From Bacteroidales bacterium (GTDB lineage Bacteria > Bacteroidota > Bacteroidia > Bacteroidales > F082), in assembly GCA_021647205.1 (NCBI GenBank), contig JAKIVD010000013.1, positions 51,515 to 115,514 of the forward strand: a stretch of DNA of 64,000 nt, written 5' to 3'. Numbering within the stretch: the stretch's first letter is position 1; each line of letters begins with the position of its first letter. The notes under the pieces are model-generated. The model was not told where the DNA came from, did not search any database, and saw only the letters and a list, made by a program, of their open reading frames with translations. A program made the translations under genes and the position numbers. Shown here piece by piece: positions 44,571 through 53,067 of the stretch.

Positions 44571-45368
44571 TTAATTTGTCAAATGCGTTCTTGCTTTCTG
44601 GTTAATGTCTTCGGTTTCTTTGAGGTATTTGCTTTCCGGATAAAAATACGCCAGGTTGTTGTGTGCCTCCACGGCTTTTTCGTAGCGCTCCATTTTTTTT
44701 GAGTAGATGCTTTTTTCAGCATAAGTAAAATACGCCATGGTGATGTAATACAGGATTTCTTCTTTGTAATCAGTATCCGGATAGTCGTCAATCAGGCTTT
44801 CAAAAGAGGTAATGGCAGCCTGGTACTCTTCCATTTTGTAGTATAATTTTCCAATATTGTAGCTTTTGGTTTCCAGTTTTGCGCGCAGGTTGTCCATCAG
44901 GCGGGTTGCCTCATTCAGTTTGCTGCTGTTCGGGTACTGGTCAATGTATGATTGCAACTCGCGCAGTGCAATGAAAGTGCTGCTTTGGTCGAGGGAATAT
45001 CTGGGTGATTCGAGGTAGTGGCAATAGGCAGCAAGAAAACCGGCTTCCTCTGCTTTCTCACCCCTGGGGTACATTTGTGTGTATTGTTTATAATAGTATG
45101 CAGCGATGTTGAAATCTTTTATCTGGAAATAGCAGTTGGCAGAATAGTAAGTGAGCATCTCCCCTTTTTCGGTTCCCCGGTACACCGCCCGCAGAATATC
45201 AAAAAACTGGAGCGCCTTGTTGAAGTCACCTTTTTCGTAAAGATCCATGCCGGTTTCGTACTTCATTTCGTTGGTGCCGGTCTTCAGTGTCTTCTTGTAA
45301 TTGGAACAGCTAAAGCTAACAGCAAGCAGTACAGTAACTAAGGAGAATAAAAGTGTCTTCTTAAACAT
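44571..45368 (-). CDS. bamD: Outer membrane assembly lipoprotein BamD
   Basis: The protein has 265 residues. The ATG at 45368 gives a lipoprotein signal (MFKKTLLFSLVTVLLAVSFSC). Five tetratricopeptide repeats follow, with GDFNKALQFFD, FNIAAYYYKQY, YPNSSKLNEA and YPDTDYKEEILY visible. BamD is part of the machine that folds beta-barrels into the outer membrane. A promoter with both elements ends four bases before the ATG. An upstream start at 45401 would lie inside that promoter and is rejected. Confidence 0.93.
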   Translation of the reverse strand: MFKKTLLFSLVTVLLAVSFSCSNYKKTLKTGTNEMKYETGMDLYEKGDFNKALQFFDILRAVYRGTEKGEMLTYYSANCYFQIKDFNIAAYYYKQYTQMYPRGEKAEEAGFLAAYCHYLESPRYSLDQSSTFIALRELQSYIDQYPNSSKLNEATRLMDNLRAKLETKSYNIGKLYYKMEEYQAAITSFESLIDDYPDTDYKEEILYYITMAYFTYAEKSIYSKKMERYEKAVEAHNNLAYFYPESKYLKETEDINQKARTHLTN

Positions 45369-45372
45369 GGCG

Positions 45373-45402
45373 CAAAAATAGACTATTTTGTTGAAGAACA
45401 AA
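45373..45402 (-). promoter_or_regulatory. Promoter of the bamD-rpoZ-coaBC-porD operon, possibly leaderless
   Basis: On the minus strand TTTG (45399-45402), 18 bases, TATTTTTG (45373-45380), then four bases to the ATG. Spacing and both boxes match the Bacteroidota consensus. The transcription start would fall on or beside the ATG. Confidence 0.7.
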
Positions 45403-45462
45403 ACGAATAATCAGAACTGATATTATCTGTTGCGTTAAAAAAAACTAAATCCTGTTTTAAGC

Positions 45463-45502
45463 CGGGGGATTATCCTGAAATAATACTTTCCCCTGCTTTT
45501 TT
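45463..45502 (+). terminator. Hairpin followed by T-run, possible terminator without assigned gene
   Basis: GGGGG and an inner ATTAT pair with ATAAT and CCCC, ending in six T residues on the plus strand. No plus-strand gene lies just upstream (bamD is on the minus strand). It may protect the following promoter from read-through, or end a small transcript. Apart from promoters, nothing else is seen in 45369-45683. Confidence 0.35.
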
Positions 45503-45627
45503 ATGCAGACAAAAGCTTTACAGCCAATAAACACTCTTGCCCGGTGCAGAACCTGACCCTGTCACTATGTTTCTCTCTACCATAAAAACAATAATTCATC
45601 AGGCATTCAGAATAGTGGACACTACCC

Positions 45628-45657
45628 TTGGCTGATTCAGCAAATTCTGTACCTTTG
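45628..45657 (+). promoter_or_regulatory. Promoter of the alpha-oxoamine synthase gene
   Basis: TTG (45628-45630), 19 bases, TACCTTTG (45650-45657). Near-perfect Bacteroidota housekeeping promoter, leaving a leader of about 20 bases. Confidence 0.75.
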
Positions 45658-45683
45658 CATTTTCAATAAAAAGACTTATCAAA

Positions 45684-46931
45684 ATGGACGTTTTTGACAA
45701 ATGTGAGGTGAATATGGGCGCACTTGGCCAGTATGCCGATGTGGGCGACGGTTATTATTTCTTCCCAAAACTCGAAGGTGAGATTTCCAACAAAATGATC
45801 TTTCAGGGGAAAGAAAGACTGGTCTGGAGCCTGAACAACTACCTTGGTCTTGGAAACCATCCTGATGTGCGAAAAGCAGATGCCGATGCCGCCGCAGAGT
45901 GGGGAATGGCTTATCCGATGGGCGCTCGCATGATGTCGGGACAAACAAAATACCACGAAGAACTGGAACGTAAACTGGCCGACTTTGTCGGGCGCGAAGC
46001 CTCCTACCTGCTGAACTACGGCTACCAGGGAATGGTCTCCATCATCAATGCCATGGTAGACCGCAATGATGTAATTGTGTACGACTCGGAAGCACATGCC
46101 TGCATCATTGACGGAATGAGGCTGCATTTTGGCAAGCGGTTTGTATATCCGCACAACAACATACAGAATTTTGAGAAACAACTGGAAAGGGCAACAAAAA
46201 TTGTAAAAAAAACAGGGGGGGGCATCCTGGTAATTACCGAGGGCGTTTACGGTATGTCGGGCGACCTTGGCAAACTGGATGAGATAGTGGCGCTGAAGAA
46301 AAAATTCAAATTCCGCCTGTTTATTGACGATGCCCACGGTTTTGGCACCATGGGGCCAACCGGGGCAGGAACCGATGAACACTTTGGCGTACAGGATGAA
46401 GTCGATCTTTATTTCGGCACCTTTGCAAAAGCGATGGCCGGAATCGGCGGATTTGTCGCTGCAAAAAAAGAAATAATCTATTACCTGAAGTTCAATATGC
46501 GTTCGCAGATTTATGCGAAATCCCTTCCCATGCCCATGGTGATTGGTGCTTTGAAACGACTGGAAATGCTGAGGGACCAACCGGAGCATAAAGAAAAATT
46601 ATGGACGATTGTTCATGCCTTGCAAAAGGGGCTGCGCGAAGCAGGAATGAACCTTGGCAACACCGAATCGCCGGTAACACCTGTGATTATGACCGGAACA
46701 GTCGCCGAGGCTTCTCAGGTAATTTACGACCTGCGCGAGAACTACAACATCTTTTGCTCAATAGTGGTTTACCCAGTTGTCCCGAAAGGGGTCATGCTGC
46801 TCAGGCTCATCCCGACAGCTGTACATACGCTGGAAGACGTTGACTATACGGTGAACGCTTTTTATGACATCAGGCGTAAACTTGAAACCAAGGCCTATTC
46901 GGAAGATTTTAAAACGCAGGTGGTTGATTAG
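45684..46931 (+). CDS. PLP-dependent alpha-oxoamine synthase (SPT/KBL/AONS family)
   Basis: The protein has 415 residues and a type I aminotransferase fold. SLNNYLGLGNHPDVR, the Ala-His of DSEAHACIIDG that stacks on PLP, DDAHGFGTMGPTG, and the PLP lysine in TFAKAMAGIGGF near residue 249. Members condense an amino acid with an acyl thioester and lose CO2: serine palmitoyltransferase, 2-amino-3-ketobutyrate ligase, AONS, or cysteate acyltransferase of sulfonolipid synthesis. This branch (start MDVFDKCEVNMGALGQY) is common in Bacteroidota. The substrate cannot be read from sequence, but lipid synthesis is favoured because no biotin or threonine genes are adjacent. A strong promoter precedes it. 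Confidence 0.85.
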   Translation: MDVFDKCEVNMGALGQYADVGDGYYFFPKLEGEISNKMIFQGKERLVWSLNNYLGLGNHPDVRKADADAAAEWGMAYPMGARMMSGQTKYHEELERKLADFVGREASYLLNYGYQGMVSIINAMVDRNDVIVYDSEAHACIIDGMRLHFGKRFVYPHNNIQNFEKQLERATKIVKKTGGGILVITEGVYGMSGDLGKLDEIVALKKKFKFRLFIDDAHGFGTMGPTGAGTDEHFGVQDEVDLYFGTFAKAMAGIGGFVAAKKEIIYYLKFNMRSQIYAKSLPMPMVIGALKRLEMLRDQPEHKEKLWTIVHALQKGLREAGMNLGNTESPVTPVIMTGTVAEASQVIYDLRENYNIFCSIVVYPVVPKGVMLLRLIPTAVHTLEDVDYTVNAFYDIRRKLETKAYSEDFKTQVVD

Positions 46932-46960
46932 CTAATTACAAACGGGAGACAGCTATTCTC

Positions 46961-47794
46961 ATGGCAGAACGAACCAAGCTCAGCAGAAGGAATTTTTGGG
47001 TGATTGCCATCAATTCAACAAGCACGTTTGTTTTGTCCTACTTCCTTGTTTTTTTTACGAACCATTTTATCAAGATAATGATGACCGCGGTATTTAAGTA
47101 CCCGATTTCATTTACTTACGATACCATTTTCTTTTTAATTCGTGGCTACGAATGGACGCATGATTCGGTGCGCCTTATTTACAGTGCGGGCCCTGTGCTG
47201 GTTTTGGTTCTTGGCATTATTTCATTGATGGTCTATTACAGTTTTTCAGCTGAATCCGGTTGGTTTAAAATTATTTTTATCTGGTTTTCGCTGCACGCCT
47301 TCAATTTTGTTTTTAGCGGCTTATCCATCGGGAATATTTTCACCTATGGGGTAGGCCATGTTTTCAACTGGATGTACCTACACGATACAGCAAAAATGCT
47401 TGTGGCACTTGTTGGTTTTTTTGGCTTACTTATTTCGGCTTTTGTGCTTACGCGCCCTTTGGTGCTGTCGGGAAACTCCTACTTTATCGGCCTCGACGAA
47501 CGAAACAAACCTTTCTTTATCATGTCCCAGATAGTTGTTCCTTTCATTATCGGCTCTGCTATTAACGTGTTGTTCTTTTTACCTACCATTCCTGTTCAGG
47601 AAGAGTACTCCTGGGTAGTGCTGGCTGTCCTGTTGCTAATCATCTCTGTCAGGATTAACAAGATTGAACCTCTTGATTACGGGGAAACAGACGAGGTTTC
47701 CGTACGGCTTTCCTGGCCGGTATTGTTGTTTACAATCTTGTTTTTATTGAGCCTTCGCTTCGGCTTCGCCGAACGAATAAGTATTAGCTGGTAA
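46961..47794 (+). CDS. Multi-pass inner-membrane protein, unknown function
   Basis: The protein has 277 residues with about seven hydrophobic segments and a short basic N-terminus. Segment near 20-40, two near 75-110, one after 120, one near 145-165, and two near 190-230, ending with one more. GLDERNKPFFIMSQ lies in a loop. There is no signal peptide and no recognised family. It follows the alpha-oxoamine synthase gene by 29 bases on the same strand, so a shared role in membrane lipids is possible. Confidence 0.6.
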   Translation: MAERTKLSRRNFWVIAINSTSTFVLSYFLVFFTNHFIKIMMTAVFKYPISFTYDTIFFLIRGYEWTHDSVRLIYSAGPVLVLVLGIISLMVYYSFSAESGWFKIIFIWFSLHAFNFVFSGLSIGNIFTYGVGHVFNWMYLHDTAKMLVALVGFFGLLISAFVLTRPLVLSGNSYFIGLDERNKPFFIMSQIVVPFIIGSAINVLFFLPTIPVQEEYSWVVLAVLLLIISVRINKIEPLDYGETDEVSVRLSWPVLLFTILFLLSLRFGFAERISISW

Positions 47795-47850
47795 AAACAA
47801 CCGGGCGATTCAAAGTATTCGGATTTTTTTTACAAAGAAACCTTAAATGG

Positions 47851-47915
47851 AAAAACCCACCCCTGACCGAGCGATCATTAGGGTGGGCCCAATTATGAAA
47901 AACAAACAAAACAAG
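47851..47915 (-). ncRNA. Candidate small RNA with own promoter and terminator
   Basis: On the minus strand a promoter (47921-47951) is followed after about six bases by a U-rich leader and then a compact hairpin. CCCACCC (47887-47881) pairs with GGGTGGG (47862-47856), an inner stem TGATC/GGTCA is closed by loop GCTC, and then five T residues follow. The unit is about 65 bases, ends exactly at the T-run, and encodes no plausible protein. It lies in the gap before glpK on the opposite strand. The hairpin on the plus strand is not followed by T residues, so a minus-strand RNA is the better reading. No known RNA family was recognised. Confidence 0.5.
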
Positions 47916-47920
47916 CGAAG

Positions 47921-47951
47921 CAAAAGTACATAAATAATTATTTGGTGGCAA
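47921..47951 (-). promoter_or_regulatory. Promoter of the candidate small RNA
   Basis: On the minus strand TTG (47949-47951), 20 bases, TACTTTTG (47921-47928). There is no coding sequence downstream on that strand for several kilobases other than the antisense of the membrane protein. Confidence 0.6.
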
Positions 47952-48082
47952 GTAAATCCATAAAAAAAATGATAAATTTTATTAACATCATGTTAATAAT
48001 GTTATATTACCCTGACATACAACGAGATAAAGCTCTGCTTATTTTTCATTTTTTTCTTGTTTAGATGGAAAATCTGATTGTT

Positions 48083-48090
48083 TATCTTTG
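48083..48090 (+). promoter_or_regulatory. -7 element upstream of glpK
   Basis: TATCTTTG, 21 bases before the ATG. The nearest TTG (48057-48059) is 23 bases upstream, slightly long. The rest of 47795-48111 holds the small RNA unit and AT-rich sequence with TTAACATCATGTTAATAATG, an imperfect dyad (about 47980-48000) that might be an operator. Confidence 0.45.
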
Positions 48091-48111
48091 AAAACAGCAA
48101 ATTCTGATAAA

Positions 48112-49593
48112 ATGAAAACCAAATTTATTCTCGCACTTGATCAGGGGACGACTTCTTCTAAAGCCTTACTGTTTGACCGGAATGGTAAATGCTGTGCCAG
48201 TGCGCAAAAGGAATACAAACAAATTTACCCAAGAGCAGGATGGGTTGAGCACAATCCGCTTGACATTTGGTCAACACAAATGGCAGTGGCTTCGGAAGTA
48301 ATCGCCAAACTGGGAATACTTCCGGCCTCAATTGCCGGAATCGGGATCTGCAACCAGCGCGAAACAACAATTGTCTGGGACAGGAAAACCGGAAAACCAA
48401 TCTACAATGCCATCGTCTGGCAGGACCACCGGACTGCTGATTTCTGTGATCAATTGAAATCAGATGGGTACGGAACTATGGTTAAAGAAAAAACGGGACT
48501 TGAGATTGACGCCTATTTTTCTGCCACTAAAATCAAATGGCTGCTTGACAATATCACCGGAGCCAGAAAAAAAGCCGAATCCGGACAACTGGCTTTTGGC
48601 ACCGTTGACAGTTGGCTCATCTGGAACCTGACACAGGGAAGAAGCCACCTGACTGACATCACCAATGCCTCACGAACTTTGTTGTTCAACATCAAAACCC
48701 TGAAATGGGACAAAGATTTGCTCAGGCTGTTCGGTATCCCTGAAAAATTGCTGCCAAAAGTCAAACCCAACAGTACTGTTTTTGCCCGGACTGCCGGCCA
48801 TGTGCTGAAAGCAAAAATTCCCATCTCCGGGGTAGCAGGCGATCAGCAGGCAGCATTGTTCGGACAAATGTGCTTTGAAAAGGGAATGGTAAAAAATACC
48901 TACGGTACGGGTTGCTTTTTGATGATGAACACCGGTGAAGATCCCGTGCTTTCCAATCATAAACTTTTGACAACGATTGCCTGGCAATTGGATGGCGAAA
49001 CAAAATACGCGCTTGAAGGAAGTGTGTTTGTTGGTGGTGCAGTCATTCAATGGCTACGCGACGGACTGAATTTTTTCAGGGAGACAAAAGAAGTCGAACG
49101 ACTGGCTTCAGAAGTGGACGACAATGGCGGTGTGTACTTTATACCTGCCTTTACTGGGCTGGGGGCACCCTGGTGGCGCCAAAAGGCCAAAGGCCTAATA
49201 TACGGGATCACCCGTGGCACAACCAAAGCCCACATTACGCGCGCGGCGCTGGAGTCAATTGCCTTTCAAAGCCAGGCAGTGATGGAAGCCATGGAAAAAG
49301 ACACGGGCTTGTGTATCCAAAACCTGCGGGTTGATGGCGGTGCAGTAGAGAATGATTTACTGATGCAGTTTCAATCAGATATTTTGGGGATGAAAGTCGA
49401 ACGTCCACGGATGCAGGAAACAACCGCACTGGGTGCTGCTTATTTTGCCGGGCTGGCTATCGGTTTCTGGAAAAACATGGATGAAATTTCAAGTCAGTGG
49501 CTGCAGGGAAAAGAGTTTACCCCAAAAATTCCGGAACCCCAGGCCAGGCAACGTAGCCGGGAATGGCAGGAAGTGGTGAAAAAAGCATTTTAA
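48112..49593 (+). CDS. glpK: Glycerol kinase
   Basis: The protein has 493 residues of the FGGY fold. [16 protein letters not shown] is the N-terminal phosphate site, VWQDHRTA follows, [12 protein letters not shown] and [13 protein letters not shown] are the family signatures, and [13 protein letters not shown] lies in the second domain. It phosphorylates glycerol to glycerol 3-phosphate. No glpF or glpD is adjacent. The ATG at 48112 was preferred over a TTG at 48088 inside the -7 box. Confidence 0.95.
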   Translation: MKTKFILALDQGTTSSKALLFDRNGKCCASAQKEYKQIYPRAGWVEHNPLDIWSTQMAVASEVIAKLGILPASIAGIGICNQRETTIVWDRKTGKPIYNAIVWQDHRTADFCDQLKSDGYGTMVKEKTGLEIDAYFSATKIKWLLDNITGARKKAESGQLAFGTVDSWLIWNLTQGRSHLTDITNASRTLLFNIKTLKWDKDLLRLFGIPEKLLPKVKPNSTVFARTAGHVLKAKIPISGVAGDQQAALFGQMCFEKGMVKNTYGTGCFLMMNTGEDPVLSNHKLLTTIAWQLDGETKYALEGSVFVGGAVIQWLRDGLNFFRETKEVERLASEVDDNGGVYFIPAFTGLGAPWWRQKAKGLIYGITRGTTKAHITRAALESIAFQSQAVMEAMEKDTGLCIQNLRVDGGAVENDLLMQFQSDILGMKVERPRMQETTALGAAYFAGLAIGFWKNMDEISSQWLQGKEFTPKIPEPQARQRSREWQEVVKKAF

Positions 49594-49611
49594 CAGATTC
49601 CTTTTCGGTTT

Positions 49612-50499
49612 CTATCCTGCCGACATACCTTCGCCAAAAAGATTCTTACGTGGGCGCCCGCCCACATTCACGCCATCAACAAAGCTTTCTACGCACTTTT
49701 TAATGTCGTTGTGGTAGCCGCCTTCAAGTACAGCAAATATATTTGGGAAGGCACGCCGCAGGCGGAATCCGCATTCGTAGTATGCCTTGAGGGTAAACCT
49801 CAACTGGAGGAGGTGGTCCTTTTCGTAGGCATCAAATCCGGCAGAAACGGCAACTACATCCGGTTTAAATTCGCGGGCAACAGCAATGGCCTTGTCGAGG
49901 GCCGCAAAAAACTCCGTATCGCCGCTGCCGGCAAGCAGGGGCAGGTTCAGGGTGTAGCCTTTCCCCGGACCTTCGCCGGTTTCCCCGGGATAGCCGCTGT
50001 GTGGATAGGCATGCATTTGGTGTACCGAGGCGTACAGGACTTTATCGCTATCGTAGAAAACGGACTGGGTGCCATCACCATGGTGACCGTCAAAATCGAA
50101 AATAAAAACTTTTTTACCTTCGTTTACCAATAATTGGCTCGCAATGGCAATGTTGTTGAACAGGCAAAAGCCGGCAGCGCGTTCGCGGCCTGCATGGTGA
50201 CCGGGAGGGCGTACAACTGCAAAGTTGCCATCTCTGGCAGCCTGAACGGTGAGACCAACAGCTGAGATGGCCGCCGCATAACTATCAGGCATCAGTTGTA
50301 CTTCGGCGGCAAATGAATTGTTGTGGCAGGCTTCTTTGATGAACCGGACATGGTTTTCGGAATGTACAATCGGGATATATTCTTCGCCATTCATGTCCTC
50401 CTGAGGAAAACTATCCGCAAACGCTGCCAGGCGGTATGCCCCCTCCACATCGCTTACTTTGTTGTGGTTCAGGAATTTATTATTGAATAAAACTTTCAT
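49612..50499 (-). CDS. Histone deacetylase-like (acetoin utilisation AcuC family) hydrolase
   Basis: The protein has 295 residues of the arginase/deacetylase fold. RPPGHHAGRERAAGFCLFNN contains the catalytic His pair, DFDGHHGDGTQ gives the metal Asp and His, and SAGFDAYEKD holds the last metal ligand. Bacterial members remove acetyl groups from small molecules or proteins. The gene converges on glpK with an 18-base gap. The ATG at 50499 was chosen over an upstream start at 50520. Confidence 0.9.
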   Translation of the reverse strand: MKVLFNNKFLNHNKVSDVEGAYRLAAFADSFPQEDMNGEEYIPIVHSENHVRFIKEACHNNSFAAEVQLMPDSYAAAISAVGLTVQAARDGNFAVVRPPGHHAGRERAAGFCLFNNIAIASQLLVNEGKKVFIFDFDGHHGDGTQSVFYDSDKVLYASVHQMHAYPHSGYPGETGEGPGKGYTLNLPLLAGSGDTEFFAALDKAIAVAREFKPDVVAVSAGFDAYEKDHLLQLRFTLKAYYECGFRLRRAFPNIFAVLEGGYHNDIKKCVESFVDGVNVGGRPRKNLFGEGMSAG

Positions 50500-50557
50500 T
50501 TGTTTATAATTTTCTCGCAAAAGCCCAAAGACGCAAGGAAAAGGTTAATCATTTCCT

Positions 50558-50591
50558 TGCCTGCCAGAGTAAAGTGGCGGACAGGCAGGCA
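50558..50591. repeat. Inverted repeat TGCCTGCC/GGCAGGCA
   Basis: Eight-base arms at 50558-50565 and 50584-50591 with an 18-base spacer, set in GGCAGG-rich sequence. It resembles common dispersed intergenic repeats of Bacteroidota. The rest of 50500-51000 holds a -7 like TACTTTTG at 50824-50831, a Fur-like box and no gene. Confidence 0.5.
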
Positions 50592-50899
50592 GGTATGTCG
50601 ATAGCCTTTGGCATGTTGTTTCATCTTTATTAGAACCTGAAATGTTTCATTAAAAACTGAAACATAAAAATACAGTTTTTTTCGCTTGGTCTGCAAGTAC
50701 TGCCAGCCTGGTTTTGCAAGCCTGAGCTCAAAAAGCAATAGTGAGCTTTATATTTTTTCAACATCCTGAACCTGCCCATGTAAAAGTTCAATTTGTAAAA
50801 TCGCAGAAACTGGCACTTCTTTTTACTTTTGCATTTCCTGATCTGGACAAACCGGAAAAGTTCGGACGCAGATCCATACGGACAAGTTTAACACAGCTT

Positions 50900-50918
50900 G
50901 ATTATGATAATCATAATA
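50900..50918. promoter_or_regulatory. Fur-box-like dyad upstream of the LTA-synthase-like gene
   Basis: GATTATGATAATCATAATA matches 16 of 19 positions of the classical Fur consensus GATAATGATAATCATTATC. It contains a perfect eight-base dyad around a single A. It lies 82 bases before the ATG at 51001. Fur control is inferred from the match only. Confidence 0.45.
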
Positions 50919-51000
50919 AATCTGTGCAAATCAGTTTCAAAAGAGTTTGGTACAAAAATTCATGCCACAAAACGACAGAAGTTAATTGATAAGTTACTAC

Positions 51001-52866
51001 ATGTTGAAACAACAAATATTTTCCCTGCTCCGCCAACTGCTGTTCTGGTTGCTTGTTTTTGCGACGGGCCGTTTGTTGTTCCTTGTTTATGTTTCTGGCT
51101 CAGTCCGAACGGCCGGTATCCCGATTAGTGAAGTGCTGCAAACTTTTTACTATGCCCTGATGCTTGACATCTCAACGGCAAGTTACCTGTTAATTATCCC
51201 CTTCTTCTTATTGTTGATTCAAAGTTACTTTAGGGCAGGCTGGGCCGATGCTTTCAACAAGGTTTATACGGCCGTCGTCCTGTTGGTTTTCCTGCTGATA
51301 ACTGTTGCTGAACTGGCATTGTATGCCGAGTGGGAATCGAAGTTGTCCTTTAAAGCTCTGGTTTACCTGCGTCACCCTGCGGAGGTCATTAATTCCGTTT
51401 CTAACCGGCAACTGTTCGCGGGACTGTTTTTGGTGATTGTTCAGTTTTTGTTTTTCTGCTGGTTGTACAAGCGTTGTTTTTACAAGCCGTTCATCCGAAA
51501 TCAAAAAACAAGGCGGATTTGGAAAGCGGTTTTTGTTTTACTGGCTCCCGGCTTGTTACTGCTTGGTATTCGGGGTGGTTTCGGGGAGATTCCGATTACT
51601 TCGAGCAAATCTTATTTCTCAAAAAACAACTTGCTGAACCTCGCGGCAGTCAACTCAGCTTACAATTTGGTTTTCAGCGCCATCGACTATTTTCAAATTA
51701 AAGAAAGCAACCGCTTTAGCACCCTGCCCTCCGACAAGGCAAAAGCCCTTGTGGGGCAAATCCATGAAGTAAGTAAGGACTCGACGGTTTCTGTATTGAA
51801 TTCTTCCAGGCCAAATATTGTCATTATCCTACTCGAAAGCTGGCCTGGCGATGTCATTGAAAGCCTGGGCGGAGAAGCCGGAATCACCCCTGAATTCAGC
51901 AAGTTGGAAAAGGATGGTTTGTTGTTCACGAATTTTTACGCAACGGGAAACCGTTCACAACAAGCCATGGCCAGTATTTACGGTGGTTTGCCTGCGCTTC
52001 CGGTTACGACCCTGGCCGACCATCCCGAAAAATATTATGCCGTGCCCAGCCTGGTGAAAAAGTTAAACGAAGAAGGTTACTACAGTTCATTTTATTTTGG
52101 CGGGCAACTCATGTATGGCAACATAAAATCGTTTTTGGTTTACAACGAATTTGACAGACTTGTTGAAGGGGACGATTTTGACAGTCAGGTGCCCAGGGGC
52201 AAAATGGGGGTGCACGATGAATTCCTTTTTGAACGCTTTGCCCGTGAGCTGGATACCGGGCCCCGCCCCTTTTTTGCGACGGCTTTCACCCTGAGCTCGC
52301 ATTCACCTTACGACCAACCCGGAGAAAGGCCAATTAAACACATCGAAAGTGAAAACGATTTTGTAAATTCGGTTTTTTATGCAGATCAGGCGCTGGGGCG
52401 TTTTTTTGAACAGGTGAAAACAAAGCCCTGGTTTGACAGTACCTTATTTGTCATCCTTTCCGACCATTCACATCCATCTTACAAAAATTACCCACTCCGG
52501 ACTTTTGAATACCACAATATACCGTTTTTACTTTGTGGCGGCGCTTTAAAGAAGGAATTCATGGGGAAGCAAAATGACCGAATCTTTTCCAATGCAGACC
52601 TGACCAGAACATTGCTCCGACAGCTCGATTTGCCGGCAGATGATTTTTTCTGGAGCCGGGACATCTTTAATCCCTATTCCCCTGAGTACGCCTATTTTGA
52701 TCTGACCACGGGTTTTGGCTGGAAACGGCCCTTCGGTGAGATCGTCTTAAAACTTGAAGACAATTATCACTATGTAAACAAAGTTGACGAAAGCAGGGAA
52801 AAGGAACTTGAGGAGGAAGGCCGTGCCTACGTTCAGGTTCTGTTCGAAGAGTTCTTGGGATGGTGA
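51001..52866 (+). CDS. LTA synthase-like membrane sulfatase/phosphotransferase
   Basis: The protein has 621 residues. Five N-terminal transmembrane helices (to about residue 210) are followed by an extracytoplasmic sulfatase-fold domain. LLESWPGD holds the first metal Glu. The nucleophile position in ATGNRSQQAMASIYGG (near 318) is Ser instead of the Thr of LtaS. SDHSHPSY near 490 supplies metal Asp and His. Such enzymes in Bacteroidota transfer phosphoglycerol or phosphoethanolamine-like groups to envelope glycans. The ATG at 51001 was preferred over 50986, since the five extra residues are not hydrophobic. Confidence 0.87.
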   Translation: MLKQQIFSLLRQLLFWLLVFATGRLLFLVYVSGSVRTAGIPISEVLQTFYYALMLDISTASYLLIIPFFLLLIQSYFRAGWADAFNKVYTAVVLLVFLLITVAELALYAEWESKLSFKALVYLRHPAEVINSVSNRQLFAGLFLVIVQFLFFCWLYKRCFYKPFIRNQKTRRIWKAVFVLLAPGLLLLGIRGGFGEIPITSSKSYFSKNNLLNLAAVNSAYNLVFSAIDYFQIKESNRFSTLPSDKAKALVGQIHEVSKDSTVSVLNSSRPNIVIILLESWPGDVIESLGGEAGITPEFSKLEKDGLLFTNFYATGNRSQQAMASIYGGLPALPVTTLADHPEKYYAVPSLVKKLNEEGYYSSFYFGGQLMYGNIKSFLVYNEFDRLVEGDDFDSQVPRGKMGVHDEFLFERFARELDTGPRPFFATAFTLSSHSPYDQPGERPIKHIESENDFVNSVFYADQALGRFFEQVKTKPWFDSTLFVILSDHSHPSYKNYPLRTFEYHNIPFLLCGGALKKEFMGKQNDRIFSNADLTRTLLRQLDLPADDFFWSRDIFNPYSPEYAYFDLTTGFGWKRPFGEIVLKLEDNYHYVNKVDESREKELEEEGRAYVQVLFEEFLGW

Positions 52867-53067
52867 GGAATAAGAAACTGTAAGGCCTTAAGACATGAGG
52901 CCTTTAGGTGCTTTGGCTTGTGTTGAGAATAGTTTATTGTACAACTTGCACACGTGTTACGGGGGTGGATTATTGTTATTTCAACCCGCCGGGCAGCATC
53001 TTTGACCCCCATATTTTTTTTATTTGTACCGGCTTCAGACAAAAACCTCCCGACGGGTTGAAGAAAA

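Noticed and set aside
47894..47932. 12-codon plus-strand leader peptide (ATG AAA AAC ...)
   Set aside because: It is lysine/asparagine-rich AT sequence with no attenuator following in the plus direction. The minus-strand small RNA explains the hairpin better.
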